Shown: in pieces, positions 1-5,403 of the stretch | Layout of the letters: each line of letters begins with the position of its first letter | Numbering within the stretch: the first letter of the stretch is position 1 | Source: Chloroflexota bacterium | GTDB lineage: Bacteria; Chloroflexota; Anaerolineae; J036; Brachytrichaceae | Length of the DNA stretch: 5,575 bases | Assembly (NCBI GenBank): GCA_021813225.1 | Contig: JAKALH010000216.1 | Location: 1 to 5,575 of the forward strand | Reading direction: 5' to 3' | Program-made: the position numbers and the translations under genes | Notes under the pieces: model-generated | Databases searched by the model: none | Told to the model about the DNA's origin: nothing | The model's input: the letters and a program-made list of their open reading frames with translations, nothing else

Positions 1-531
1 CGCATCGCGCAGCCACAGGTTTTCGACAATGACCACGCCGTGTTTCTGGAACGCCCGATGCGCCGGCAGGTCGGAACTCTCAGCAGCGTCCACCGAAGGC
101 GTATCGATACCCACCAGCCGCACGCCCTGCTCGCCCAGCCATGCCGCAGCGTCCGCAGCGAAGTGCACCAGTTGCGGGTCGAACGCATCATGCGGGGTGT
201 CGGATCCGCGCGTGTGAACCAGCAGGGCCACACCGGATAGATCGTCCAGGCCGGCCACGTCCTCGACGGCGATACGCTCGGACGCATGGATGGTGACGAC
301 ACGGGCCGGCCCGGTCAGCACGCCCAGGTCAAGCGCATCCACACCGGGGGCATCGTCGGCATAGTGGCGCGGCGCGTCGATATGCGTGCCTGCGTGGGCG
401 CTCATGGTGATCGCGCTGACATTGCAGCAGTCGCCGTTGCGCGTCGACATCACAGGGGTGATCGAGACGGGCGTATCGCCGGGGAATACGGCGGTGCGCG
501 GCGACAGCGGGCGCGTGATGTCGTAAAGCAT
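1..531 (-). CDS. Cyclase-family hydrolase, kynurenine formamidase (KynB)-like, 3' end cut off
   Basis: The reverse strand from 531 to the left edge reads as 177 codons without a stop, beginning MLYDITRPLSPRTAVFPGDT. This is the typical opening of the cyclase/KynB family (metal-dependent amide or ester hydrolases of the cytoplasm; KynB cleaves N-formylkynurenine to kynurenine and formate). The metal-site motif HxGTHxDxP is present as SAHAGTHIDAP (H46, H50, D52), followed by H56 in 'RHY'. The later 'GIDTPSVD' (141-148), 'LPAH' (H158) and 'VIVENL' (E170) blocks also match the family, so every catalytic or metal residue I can place is intact. Members are usually a little over 200 residues, so roughly 30-40 residues lie outside the window. 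The start codon follows the stop of the upstream solute-binding protein gene by 1 nt (TAA-G-ATG) with no clear Shine-Dalgarno, implying translational coupling. Nothing else from tryptophan breakdown is visible, so the substrate may be another amide, ester or lactone. Family assignment is firm; the KynB reaction is unproven. Confidence 0.88.
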   Translation of the reverse strand, partial: MLYDITRPLSPRTAVFPGDTPVSITPVMSTRNGDCCNVSAITMSAHAGTHIDAPRHYADDAPGVDALDLGVLTGPARVVTIHASERIAVEDVAGLDDLSGVALLVHTRGSDTPHDAFDPQLVHFAADAAAWLGEQGVRLVGIDTPSVDAAESSDLPAHRAFQKHGVVIVENLWLRDA

Positions 532-532
532 C

Positions 533-1867
533 TTATTTGGCGCTGTCCAGGCAGTCCTGTATCTTCCGGTCGGCCTGCCGGAAGGCGGTGTCGACCTGCG
601 CGCCTTCGAGCACGGCCTTGAAGGCTTCGCTGATGGCTGACTGTACCAGTCCGCTGTAGAAGTTGCCGCAGGCGGTGGGGTATGCATGCGGATACAGCCC
701 GTACCGACTGCCTGTGATGAACGCCTGCATGTTGGCCGGCGGCGTCCCGTGGGTGTCGAGCGCCGCGGCGCCGGACAGCGACTTCAACACCGGCATGCCG
801 GCGCGCTGCGCCAGAATGGTGCGCTGGACATCGGGCGTCGCCAGCAGCTTGATGAAATCCCAGGCCAGTTGCGGGCGCCTGGCGCTGCTGGAGATGCCGT
901 AGCCGTAGGTGCCCGTGCCGGTGAAACGCCCCTTGGGGAGCGCCGGTATCACCTGAACGTCCCAACTGAAGGAGTCGCCGATGCGCTGCTGCAGCAGACC
1001 AATGCCGCCGACGACGTTGAAGATGACTGCGCAGTGCTCGGAGACGAAGCAGTTCCCGCGTATTTGCGGGTTCGACGCAATCTGGTCTTTTGTCCACAGG
1101 TCGGTGTACGCCTGCAGGCCGGCCAGCGACTCCGGGCTGCTCAAGGTGGACACTTTGCCGTCGGCACTCAACACATCCCCGCCGTAGCCGCGTATCCACG
1201 GCACCAGGTAGGCCCACCAGCTCGGGTCCGGTATGGCCGAGTTGGGATACCCCAGGCACTTGACGTTGACGCTGGTCTCCTGGATCTTCTTGCATGCCGC
1301 GATCAGTTCGTCCCAGGTGTAATTGGCATCCGGGTACGGCACGCCAGCCTTCTGGAACATGTTCTTGTTGTAGAACATCTGCACACTTTCCATCACAGCG
1401 GGGATCATGTACAGGCCCTGCTTCTCCTGGCCGTTGCCTGCCGCCAGCGCGTCGGGATTGATGTCGTCGCGCTTGAAGGTGCGGTCCACGCTGGCCAGTT
1501 CGTTCATGTTCAGCAGCAGGCCGGCATCGACAAACGACGGTGTCAGCGCATCGATGGTCCAGATGACATCGGGCACGTTATTCGTCTGCGCCAGGCTGGC
1601 AATCTGTTGTGCCGGGTCGGTGGTGAGCGGGACCTTGATGATGGTCACTTCGGGGTGCAGGCGGGCAAATGCCTGCGTCAGGATATCGTATACCTGGCTG
1701 ATGGGCGGGGTGTCGATGGTCAGTACCTGCAGCACCAGCGGTTCGGCAGGCGTCGGGCTGGGGGGCGGCGTGGGCGCCAATGCGCTGCAGGCGGCCGTGC
1801 CGGCCAGCAGCAGCGAAAACGCGGCCCGTGCAGGCCACGCATGAGCGCGGGGCAGATTGGTCTTCAT
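533..1867 (-). CDS. ABC transporter family 1 type extracellular solute-binding lipoprotein
   Basis: This encodes a 444-residue substrate-binding lipoprotein of the UgpB/MalE-like (SBP_bac_1/8) family, which captures a solute, typically a sugar or glycerol derivative, outside the membrane for an ABC importer. The N-terminus has a basic stretch, a hydrophobic core and a lipobox-like LAGTAAC with the candidate lipidated cysteine at C27. The -3 residue is Thr, not the usual Leu. A proline-rich linker 'APTPPPSPTPAEP' follows. Family blocks are visible: 'NNVPDVIWT' (96-104), 'YNKNMFQKAGVPYP' (166-179) with 'TWDELI' just after, and 'AWDFIKLLATPDVQ' (335-348). An upstream in-frame start at 1945 would add 26 residues, but these are translated repeat DNA ('FPFAPFAVR') and would bury the signal peptide, so ATG at 1867 is preferred. 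It has six cysteines besides C27 (192, 204, 273, 279, 400, 439). It sits directly upstream of the cyclase-family gene, probably in one operon. No permease or ATPase gene is visible, and the substrate is unknown. Confidence 0.92.
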   Translation of the reverse strand: MKTNLPRAHAWPARAAFSLLLAGTAACSALAPTPPPSPTPAEPLVLQVLTIDTPPISQVYDILTQAFARLHPEVTIIKVPLTTDPAQQIASLAQTNNVPDVIWTIDALTPSFVDAGLLLNMNELASVDRTFKRDDINPDALAAGNGQEKQGLYMIPAVMESVQMFYNKNMFQKAGVPYPDANYTWDELIAACKKIQETSVNVKCLGYPNSAIPDPSWWAYLVPWIRGYGGDVLSADGKVSTLSSPESLAGLQAYTDLWTKDQIASNPQIRGNCFVSEHCAVIFNVVGGIGLLQQRIGDSFSWDVQVIPALPKGRFTGTGTYGYGISSSARRPQLAWDFIKLLATPDVQRTILAQRAGMPVLKSLSGAAALDTHGTPPANMQAFITGSRYGLYPHAYPTACGNFYSGLVQSAISEAFKAVLEGAQVDTAFRQADRKIQDCLDSAK

Positions 1868-1872
1868 ACGGA

Positions 1873-1880
1873 TATATATA
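1873..1880 (-). promoter_or_regulatory. Candidate -10 region for the solute-binding protein gene
   Basis: On the minus strand the sequence TGTATATATATCC lies just before the ATG at 1867. A TATATA hexamer (1880-1875 or 1878-1873) sits 5-7 nt from the start codon, so transcription would begin at or next to the ATG. No Shine-Dalgarno is present at a useful distance; the closest purine run, GGCGGG, is about 15 nt away. I see no convincing -35. This is an inferred leaderless-type promoter and remains weak because AT-rich dinucleotide runs occur by chance. Confidence 0.35.
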
Positions 1881-1902
1881 CACCCGCCGTGATATGAAGA
1901 TC

Positions 1903-2010
1903 TAACCGCGAAAGGCGCGAAGGGAAAGAGAGATACTTCGCGCACTTCCTTTCTTCGCGGTTCGGAGTCTTACCGCGAAAGGCGCGAAGAACGCAAAGGG
2001 ACAGAGAGAG
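1903..2010. repeat. Modular intergenic repeat: two direct copies and one inverted copy
   Basis: An 18-nt core, ACCGCGAAAGGCGCGAAG, occurs at 1905-1922 and again at 1972-1989. Both copies continue into a similar purine tail (GGAAAGAGAGA and GGACAGAGAGA), the second after a 9-nt insertion AACGCAAAG. The core and insertion are 9-nt modules of the form xxCGCRAAR: ACCGCGAAA, GGCGCGAAG, AACGCAAAG. An imperfect inverted copy lies between them at 1936-1965. This gives two possible 8-bp hairpins: 1915-1922 with 1936-1943, and 1954-1961 with 1972-1979. The array fills most of the gap between the two divergent genes. It has no coding sense; its translation gives the 'FAPFAV' string at the front of over-extended reading frames. 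Similar units are, to my knowledge, scattered through intergenic DNA of several environmental phyla, with no established role. Confidence 0.8.
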
Positions 2011-2013
2011 GCA

Positions 2014-2019
2014 TATAAT
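2014..2019 (+). promoter_or_regulatory. -10 hexamer (TATAAT) for the aldolase gene
   Basis: A perfect TATAAT lies 11 nt before the ATG at 2031. Counting 7 nt from the end of the hexamer puts the transcription start near 2026, giving a leader of about 5 nt. No Shine-Dalgarno exists in the intervening sequence, which fits a near-leaderless message. The -35 position falls inside the second repeat copy (about 1990-1997) and does not resemble TTGACA. Confidence 0.5.
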
Positions 2020-2030
2020 CCCGCACAACC

Positions 2031-2969
2031 ATGCAACCAACCGCTCTGCCCGCCGGGCTGTACCTGGTGATGCTCACCCCGTTTCATACCAGTAGCGCCG
2101 TCGACTGGGACGGCCTCGACCGGCTGACCGACTGGTACCTGCAGGCCGGCGCCGCCGGGCTGTTCTCCGTGTGCCTGTCGAGCGAGATGTACGACCTGAC
2201 GCCCGACGAGCGTCTGCGGGTGGCGGCGCGGGTGGTGCAACGCGCCAGCGGGCGCGTCCCCGTGCTGGCTACCGGCACGTTCGGCGGGACAGTCGATGAA
2301 CAGGCCGCCTTCGTCCGGCGCATGGCCGATACCGGCGTGACGGCGGTCGTCGTCATTACCAGCCAGCTTGCCGGCGCGGACGAGCCGGAAGCGCGCTTCA
2401 TCGAGCGCGTCGACGAACTGCTGGCGCTGACCGCGCCGATTCCGTTGGGGTTGTACGAGTGTCCCGCGCCGTACAAGCGCATCCTGCCTGCGTCGACGTA
2501 TGGCTACCTGGCGCATACCGGCCGCTTTGTCTTTCATAAAGACACCACCTGCGACGCCGAAGCGATGCGGCTGAAACTGGCAGCCGGGCAAGGCACGCCG
2601 CTGCAGTTGTTTAACGCCAACACGCCGACGGCGCTGGCGACATTGCGCTACGGCGCGGCGGGGGTGTCGTGCATCGCCGCCAATGTTTACCCGGAACTGC
2701 TGGTCTGGCTGTGCCGCAACTGGCGGCAGCGCCCAGCCGAAGCGGAGCACCTGCAGCGCATCCTGTCGCTGATGGATCTGCTGGTCAGTGTGAAGTACCC
2801 CTCCTGCGCCAAGCGCATGCTTCAACTGCGCGGGCTGCCCATTGAGGCCGCCTGCCGCGCGAATAACGCTGTCTTTACCGGTGAAGATGCCGTCCAGCAC
2901 GCCAACCTGCTGGCCGTGCTGGATGACCTGCGCGTGCAGCTTGGCATAACGGACTTAACACCGGCTTAA
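2031..2969 (+). CDS. DapA/NanA-superfamily class I aldolase or lyase, not a true dihydrodipicolinate synthase
   Basis: This is a 312-residue (beta/alpha)8-barrel protein of the dihydrodipicolinate synthase/N-acetylneuraminate lyase family, cytoplasmic enzymes that form a Schiff base between lysine and a 2-oxo acid to make or break a C-C bond. Visible family blocks are 'MLTPF' (14-18), 'LTPDERLRV' (56-64), 'VPVLATGTFGGT' (76-87), the Schiff-base lysine K170 in 'HKDTT', the active-site tyrosine Y142 in 'LYECPAPYKR', and 'GVSCIAANVYPE' (211-222). Length is near the family norm of about 290-310. The usual GTTGE loop is replaced by CLSSE (48-52), losing the threonine next to the catalytic tyrosine. 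The arginine that binds the aspartate-semialdehyde carboxylate in DapA (E. coli R138) aligns with P147. Lysine biosynthesis is therefore unlikely, and a catabolic aldolase, dehydratase or lyase with another 2-oxo acid is more probable. It is divergent from the solute-binding protein and cyclase-family genes, so a shared pathway is possible. Its stop codon lies within the Pho-box-like array before pstS. Confidence 0.9.
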   Translation: MQPTALPAGLYLVMLTPFHTSSAVDWDGLDRLTDWYLQAGAAGLFSVCLSSEMYDLTPDERLRVAARVVQRASGRVPVLATGTFGGTVDEQAAFVRRMADTGVTAVVVITSQLAGADEPEARFIERVDELLALTAPIPLGLYECPAPYKRILPASTYGYLAHTGRFVFHKDTTCDAEAMRLKLAAGQGTPLQLFNANTPTALATLRYGAAGVSCIAANVYPELLVWLCRNWRQRPAEAEHLQRILSLMDLLVSVKYPSCAKRMLQLRGLPIEAACRANNAVFTGEDAVQHANLLAVLDDLRVQLGITDLTPA

Positions 2970-3005
2970 ACTTCTCTTTACATTCGGTTAAATCGGCATT
3001 GATAC
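2954..3005 (+). promoter_or_regulatory. Pho-box-like array: five hexamers with 11-nt period upstream of pstS
   Basis: Five related hexamers start at 2955, 2966, 2977, 2988 and 2999, spaced exactly 11 nt: TTAACA, TTAAAC, TTTACA, TTAAAT and TTGATA. Each sits within an 8-nt unit followed by a 3-nt spacer, the layout of known Pho boxes bound in tandem on one helix face by PhoB/PhoP/SphR-type response regulators (TTAACA-like in Bacillus, CTTAACCT-like in cyanobacteria, CTGTCAT in E. coli). The first two units overlap the end of the aldolase gene, and the pstS ATG lies 32 nt after the last. TTTACA (2977-2982) could also act as a -35 with GATACC (3001-3006) as a poor -10 at 18-nt spacing. Induction of pstS by phosphate starvation is the natural inference; no regulator gene is in view. 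Confidence 0.65.
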
Positions 3006-3039
3006 CCTCTCTTCCCTAGAGGAGATATTGGTATCAATG
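2997..3039 (+). promoter_or_regulatory. Perfect 10-bp inverted repeat enclosing the pstS ribosome binding site
   Basis: CATTGATACC at 2997-3006 is exactly complementary to GGTATCAATG at 3030-3039, separated by 23 nt. The right arm contains the pstS ATG (3037-3039) and the loop holds the Shine-Dalgarno AGAGGAGA. Inside the loop, CTCT (3009-3012) can also pair with AGAG (3018-3021), touching the Shine-Dalgarno. As RNA this would sequester the start codon; as DNA it could be an operator. The left arm overlaps the fifth Pho-box-like unit. It forms only in the transcript if transcription starts upstream of 2997, which is not known. Confidence 0.45.
3019..3025 (+). promoter_or_regulatory. Ribosome binding site of pstS
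   Basis: GAGGAGA is a strong Shine-Dalgarno match lying 11 nt before the ATG at 3037. An in-frame TTG at 3028 would be only 2 nt away, too close to be used. This decides the start in favour of ATG 3037, from which the signal peptide MKTKLTYVG begins normally. Confidence 0.75.
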
Positions 3040-4236
3040 AAAACAAAACTGACTTATGTAGGAACAGCCGCGCTGGCAGCAAGCGTATTACTGGCCGCGT
3101 GCGGTGGCGCGACCCCCACACCGCGGGTCGTGGAGAAAACCGTCGTCGTCACGTCCGCGCCGGTTGAAAAGACCGTAGTGTCCACGGTGGTGTCCGTCGT
3201 GACCGCCACCCCGGTCGCCAGCCGGCAGGCTAAGCCGACCGATCCTCCCGGATCAGTCCAGTTGAATGCTTCGGGCGCCACATTCCCCCAGCCGCTGTAT
3301 GAGGACTGGGCGTTTGCTTATAACCAACTCGATCCCTCCGTGGTGATTAACTATGGCGGCGGTGGCTCAGGGCAGGGCATCAAAGATATCAAGGCCGGCA
3401 ACGTGGACTTCGCCGGTTCGGATGCTGCGCTAAGCAATAAGGACTATCAGGATGACCCCAACCTGCAGATGCTGCCGACCGTGGCCGGCGCTGTTGTCAT
3501 GGCCTATAACGTGAAAGGGGTGACATCGGCCATCACGCTGAATTCCGACGTGATCGCGAACATCTACCTGGGGAAGATTGCGAAGTGGAACGACCCCGCG
3601 ATCGCCGCGCTGAACCCTGGCGTTACTTTCCCTGACATGCCGATCAATGTGGTGCACCGCTCTGACGGTTCCGGCACGACCTTCATCTTCACCAACTTCC
3701 TTTCGACGGTCAGCGCTGACTGGAAGAGCGGCCCCGGCGCCGGCACGGCTGTAGACTGGCCGGTCGATAAACTGAAGCGCGGCCAGGGCGGCAAGGGCAA
3801 CCCCGGCGTGGCGGCGGCCATCCAGAACACCAGCGGCGCTATCGGCTATGTCGAGCTGGCTTACGCCATAAACAACAACATCCTGTTTGCGAAGCAGGTC
3901 AACGCATCAGGCAAGACGGTCGAGGCCAGCATCCCCAGCACGGTCGCGGCGATCAAGGGCGCCAAGTTCAACGAGCATCTGAACGCCCTTATCGTCAACG
4001 CGCCGGACCCGGCGGCGTGGCCCATCGCCGGCTTCACCTATCTCATCGTGAACAAGGACTACAAGGACTGCAAGAAGGCCGCGAAGGTGCTCAACTTCTA
4101 CAACTGGGCCATCACAGACCAGGGTGCTGCTGCGCGAGCCGCCAAACTGCTGTACGCACCGCTGCCCACCGATGTGATGCCCACCATCCAGAGCGCGCTC
4201 AAGGCGATCACCTGCCAGGGCAAGCCGGTGATGTAG
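3037..4236 (+). CDS. pstS: Phosphate ABC transporter substrate-binding lipoprotein PstS
   Basis: PstS binds inorganic phosphate outside the cytoplasmic membrane and delivers it to the PstCA-PstB importer. The 399-residue product starts with a lipoprotein signal peptide (basic MKTK, hydrophobic core, lipobox LAAC with lipidated C22). A flexible linker of about 50 residues follows, with an imperfect repeat 'VEKTVVVTSAP'/'VEKTVVSTVVS' (32-53), which should hold the binding domain away from the membrane. The binding domain from about residue 74 carries the phosphate-binding blocks: 'ASGATFPQPLY' (78-88), 'GGSGQGI' (109-115), D129 in 'FAGSDAALS' and 'RSDGSGTTF' (208-216). Also visible are 'IYLGKIAKWNDPAIAALNPG' (176-195) and 'GAIGYVELAYA' (267-277). 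All align closely with E. coli PstS; the extra length is the linker. The gene follows a Pho-box-like array, has a strong ribosome binding site, and is separated from pstC by 153 nt containing a hairpin. C345 and C393 are the only cysteines after the lipobox. Confidence 0.97.
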   Translation: MKTKLTYVGTAALAASVLLAACGGATPTPRVVEKTVVVTSAPVEKTVVSTVVSVVTATPVASRQAKPTDPPGSVQLNASGATFPQPLYEDWAFAYNQLDPSVVINYGGGGSGQGIKDIKAGNVDFAGSDAALSNKDYQDDPNLQMLPTVAGAVVMAYNVKGVTSAITLNSDVIANIYLGKIAKWNDPAIAALNPGVTFPDMPINVVHRSDGSGTTFIFTNFLSTVSADWKSGPGAGTAVDWPVDKLKRGQGGKGNPGVAAAIQNTSGAIGYVELAYAINNNILFAKQVNASGKTVEASIPSTVAAIKGAKFNEHLNALIVNAPDPAAWPIAGFTYLIVNKDYKDCKKAAKVLNFYNWAITDQGAAARAAKLLYAPLPTDVMPTIQSALKAITCQGKPVM

Positions 4237-4270
4237 GAATAGCTTGCTCAAACGTTATCCGCATCGATTT

Positions 4271-4310
4271 GCCTCCCGACCGGCCGAACCGGCGGGAGGC
4301 TGTTTGTTGT
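4271..4310 (+). terminator. Hairpin with T-rich tail between pstS and pstC (terminator or attenuator)
   Basis: GCCTCCCG (4271-4278) pairs with CGGGAGGC (4293-4300). After a bulged A, CCGG (4280-4283) pairs with CCGG (4289-4292), leaving a 5-nt CCGAA loop. A T-rich but interrupted run, TGTTTGTTGT (4301-4310), follows. The structure is stable and suits a Rho-independent terminator, but the broken T-run suggests incomplete termination. In pst operons such a site typically lets pstS message exceed that of pstCAB, or protects the 3' end of the pstS message. Confidence 0.7.
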
Positions 4311-4389
4311 ATGAGGTACGATACTATGAACCTGCGCAGAAGTCAGACATCTGAGTCAAGGGAACGCTGACGCAACTGGAATAAGCGAT

Positions 4390-5385
4390 ATGGCAACAAC
4401 CAGCAGATTTCGCCTGAACCGGCCCGTATCCTCGCCGATCGGCAGGATGTTGCAGCACGGCGATATCCCGTATAAGGTCATCCTGGTGTTCTCGGCGCTG
4501 TTGGTACTGGGTCTGGTGGTCGGCGTGGGTGTGATGCTGTGGGCCTCCTCCGCGACGACGCGCAGCCGGGACGGCCTCAACTTTATCACCGCGACGGACT
4601 GGAACCCGGTGGGCGGGCAGTTCGGCGCCCTGCCATTCATCGCCGGCACCTTGAGCACCTCGCTCGTTGCCCTGGTGCTGGCTGTGCCTCTGGGGCTGGC
4701 CATCTCCGTGTTCCTGTCTGAACTATGCCCAGCGCGCCTGCGCGCGACACTGGGTTACCTCGTGGAGCTGCTGGCCGCCATACCCAGCGTGGTCTACGGC
4801 GCGTGGGGCATCTTCGTGTTCATCCCGGCGCTGGTCCAGCCGCTGGGCAATTTCCTGATGAACACGTTCGGCGACCCGCAACACGGGCTTTTCCTGCCCA
4901 TCTTCCAGGGGCCGTTCTTCGGCGCCAGTTTCCTGGCCGCCGGGCTGATTCTGGCGGTGATGATTCTGCCGACCATCACCGCGATCTCGCGCGATGTGCT
5001 GCTGGCGGTGCCGCGCTCGCAGCGCGAGGGCGCGTATGGTATCGGCTGCACGCAGTGGGAAGCTATCTCGAAAGTGGTATTGCCTTACTCGCTGTCGGGC
5101 ATCCTGGGCGCGGTCATCCTCGGCCTGGGGCGCGCGCTGGGCGAGACGATGGCCGTGACCATGGTCATCGGCAACGTGTCGCAGCTCTCGGCGTCGCTGC
5201 TGAGTCCCGGCTATACCATGGCCAGCGTCATCGCCAACGAATGGGGCGAGAGCCGCACCGCCGCCTACTCCAGCGCGCTGCTGGAGATCGGCCTGCTGCT
5301 GTTTGTCATGAGTGTGCTGTTGAACCTGCTGGCGCGTCTGCTGGTGTGGAGCGTGGCGCGCCGCAATCCCGAGGCGCACGCCTGA
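4390..5385 (+). CDS. pstC: Phosphate ABC transporter permease PstC
   Basis: PstC is one of the two membrane subunits of the high-affinity phosphate importer, pairing with PstA to form the channel driven by the PstB ATPase. The 331-residue product has a cytoplasmic N-terminal segment of about 27 residues and six hydrophobic segments, near 28-51, 84-109, 119-148, 178-199, 232-258 and 296-320, matching the family topology. Hallmarks are 'AAIPSVVYGAWG' (129-140), the cytoplasmic EAA-type loop 'EGAYGIGCTQWEAISKVVLP' (213-232) that contacts the ATPase, and 'GRALGETMAVTMVIGN' (247-262), which is strongly conserved in PstC. The length is typical. The ATG at 4390 is preceded only by a weak GGA(A) about 9 nt away, unlike the strong site before pstS; this and the upstream hairpin imply lower synthesis than PstS. 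The next gene, pstA, starts 18 nt after the stop. Confidence 0.97.
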   Translation: MATTSRFRLNRPVSSPIGRMLQHGDIPYKVILVFSALLVLGLVVGVGVMLWASSATTRSRDGLNFITATDWNPVGGQFGALPFIAGTLSTSLVALVLAVPLGLAISVFLSELCPARLRATLGYLVELLAAIPSVVYGAWGIFVFIPALVQPLGNFLMNTFGDPQHGLFLPIFQGPFFGASFLAAGLILAVMILPTITAISRDVLLAVPRSQREGAYGIGCTQWEAISKVVLPYSLSGILGAVILGLGRALGETMAVTMVIGNVSQLSASLLSPGYTMASVIANEWGESRTAAYSSALLEIGLLLFVMSVLLNLLARLLVWSVARRNPEAHA

Positions 5386-5391
5386 GATCAT

Positions 5392-5400
5392 GAGGGTGAG
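5392..5400 (+). promoter_or_regulatory. Ribosome binding site of pstA
   Basis: GAGGGTGAG in the short pstC-pstA gap resembles the anti-Shine-Dalgarno complement, with GAGGG ending 7 nt before the ATG at 5404. A closer upstream ATG at 5390 reaches a stop after five codons, so it is not the gene start. Confidence 0.65.
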
Positions 5401-5403
5401 ACG

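Noticed and set aside
686..1897. 403-codon plus-strand open frame opposite the solute-binding protein gene
   Set aside because: It is antisense to a well-supported gene, its translation is Arg/Gly/Ala/His-rich with no recognisable domain, and long shadow frames are common in GC-rich coding DNA.
1868..1945. 26-residue N-terminal extension of the solute-binding protein
   Set aside because: It is translated from the intergenic repeat and would precede a normal lipoprotein signal peptide that starts at 1867.
1902..2900. 332-codon minus-strand open frame opposite the aldolase gene
   Set aside because: It lies antisense to a clear DapA-superfamily protein; its end is translated repeat DNA ('FAFFAPFAVR') and the rest is low-complexity Gln/Arg/Gly sequence.
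4304..4327. Possible promoter for pstC (TTGTTG with TACTAT)
   Set aside because: The spacing is only 12 nt, too short for a -35/-10 pair; pstC is more simply read from the pstS promoter.
4343..4354. Short palindrome TCAGA-CA-TCTGA before pstC
   Set aside because: Only 5 bp per arm; expected by chance and with no supporting context.
4311..4370. 19-codon reading frame MRYDTMNLRRSQTSESRER between the hairpin and pstC
   Set aside because: Its only possible ribosome binding site, GGGAGG at 4294-4299, lies inside the hairpin stem, and there is no codon or homology support. A leader peptide cannot be excluded but is not supported.
4723..5391. 222-codon minus-strand and plus-strand alternative frames over pstC
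   Set aside because: Both are shadows of the unambiguous PstC frame, with Gln/His/Arg-rich translations and no recognisable motifs.
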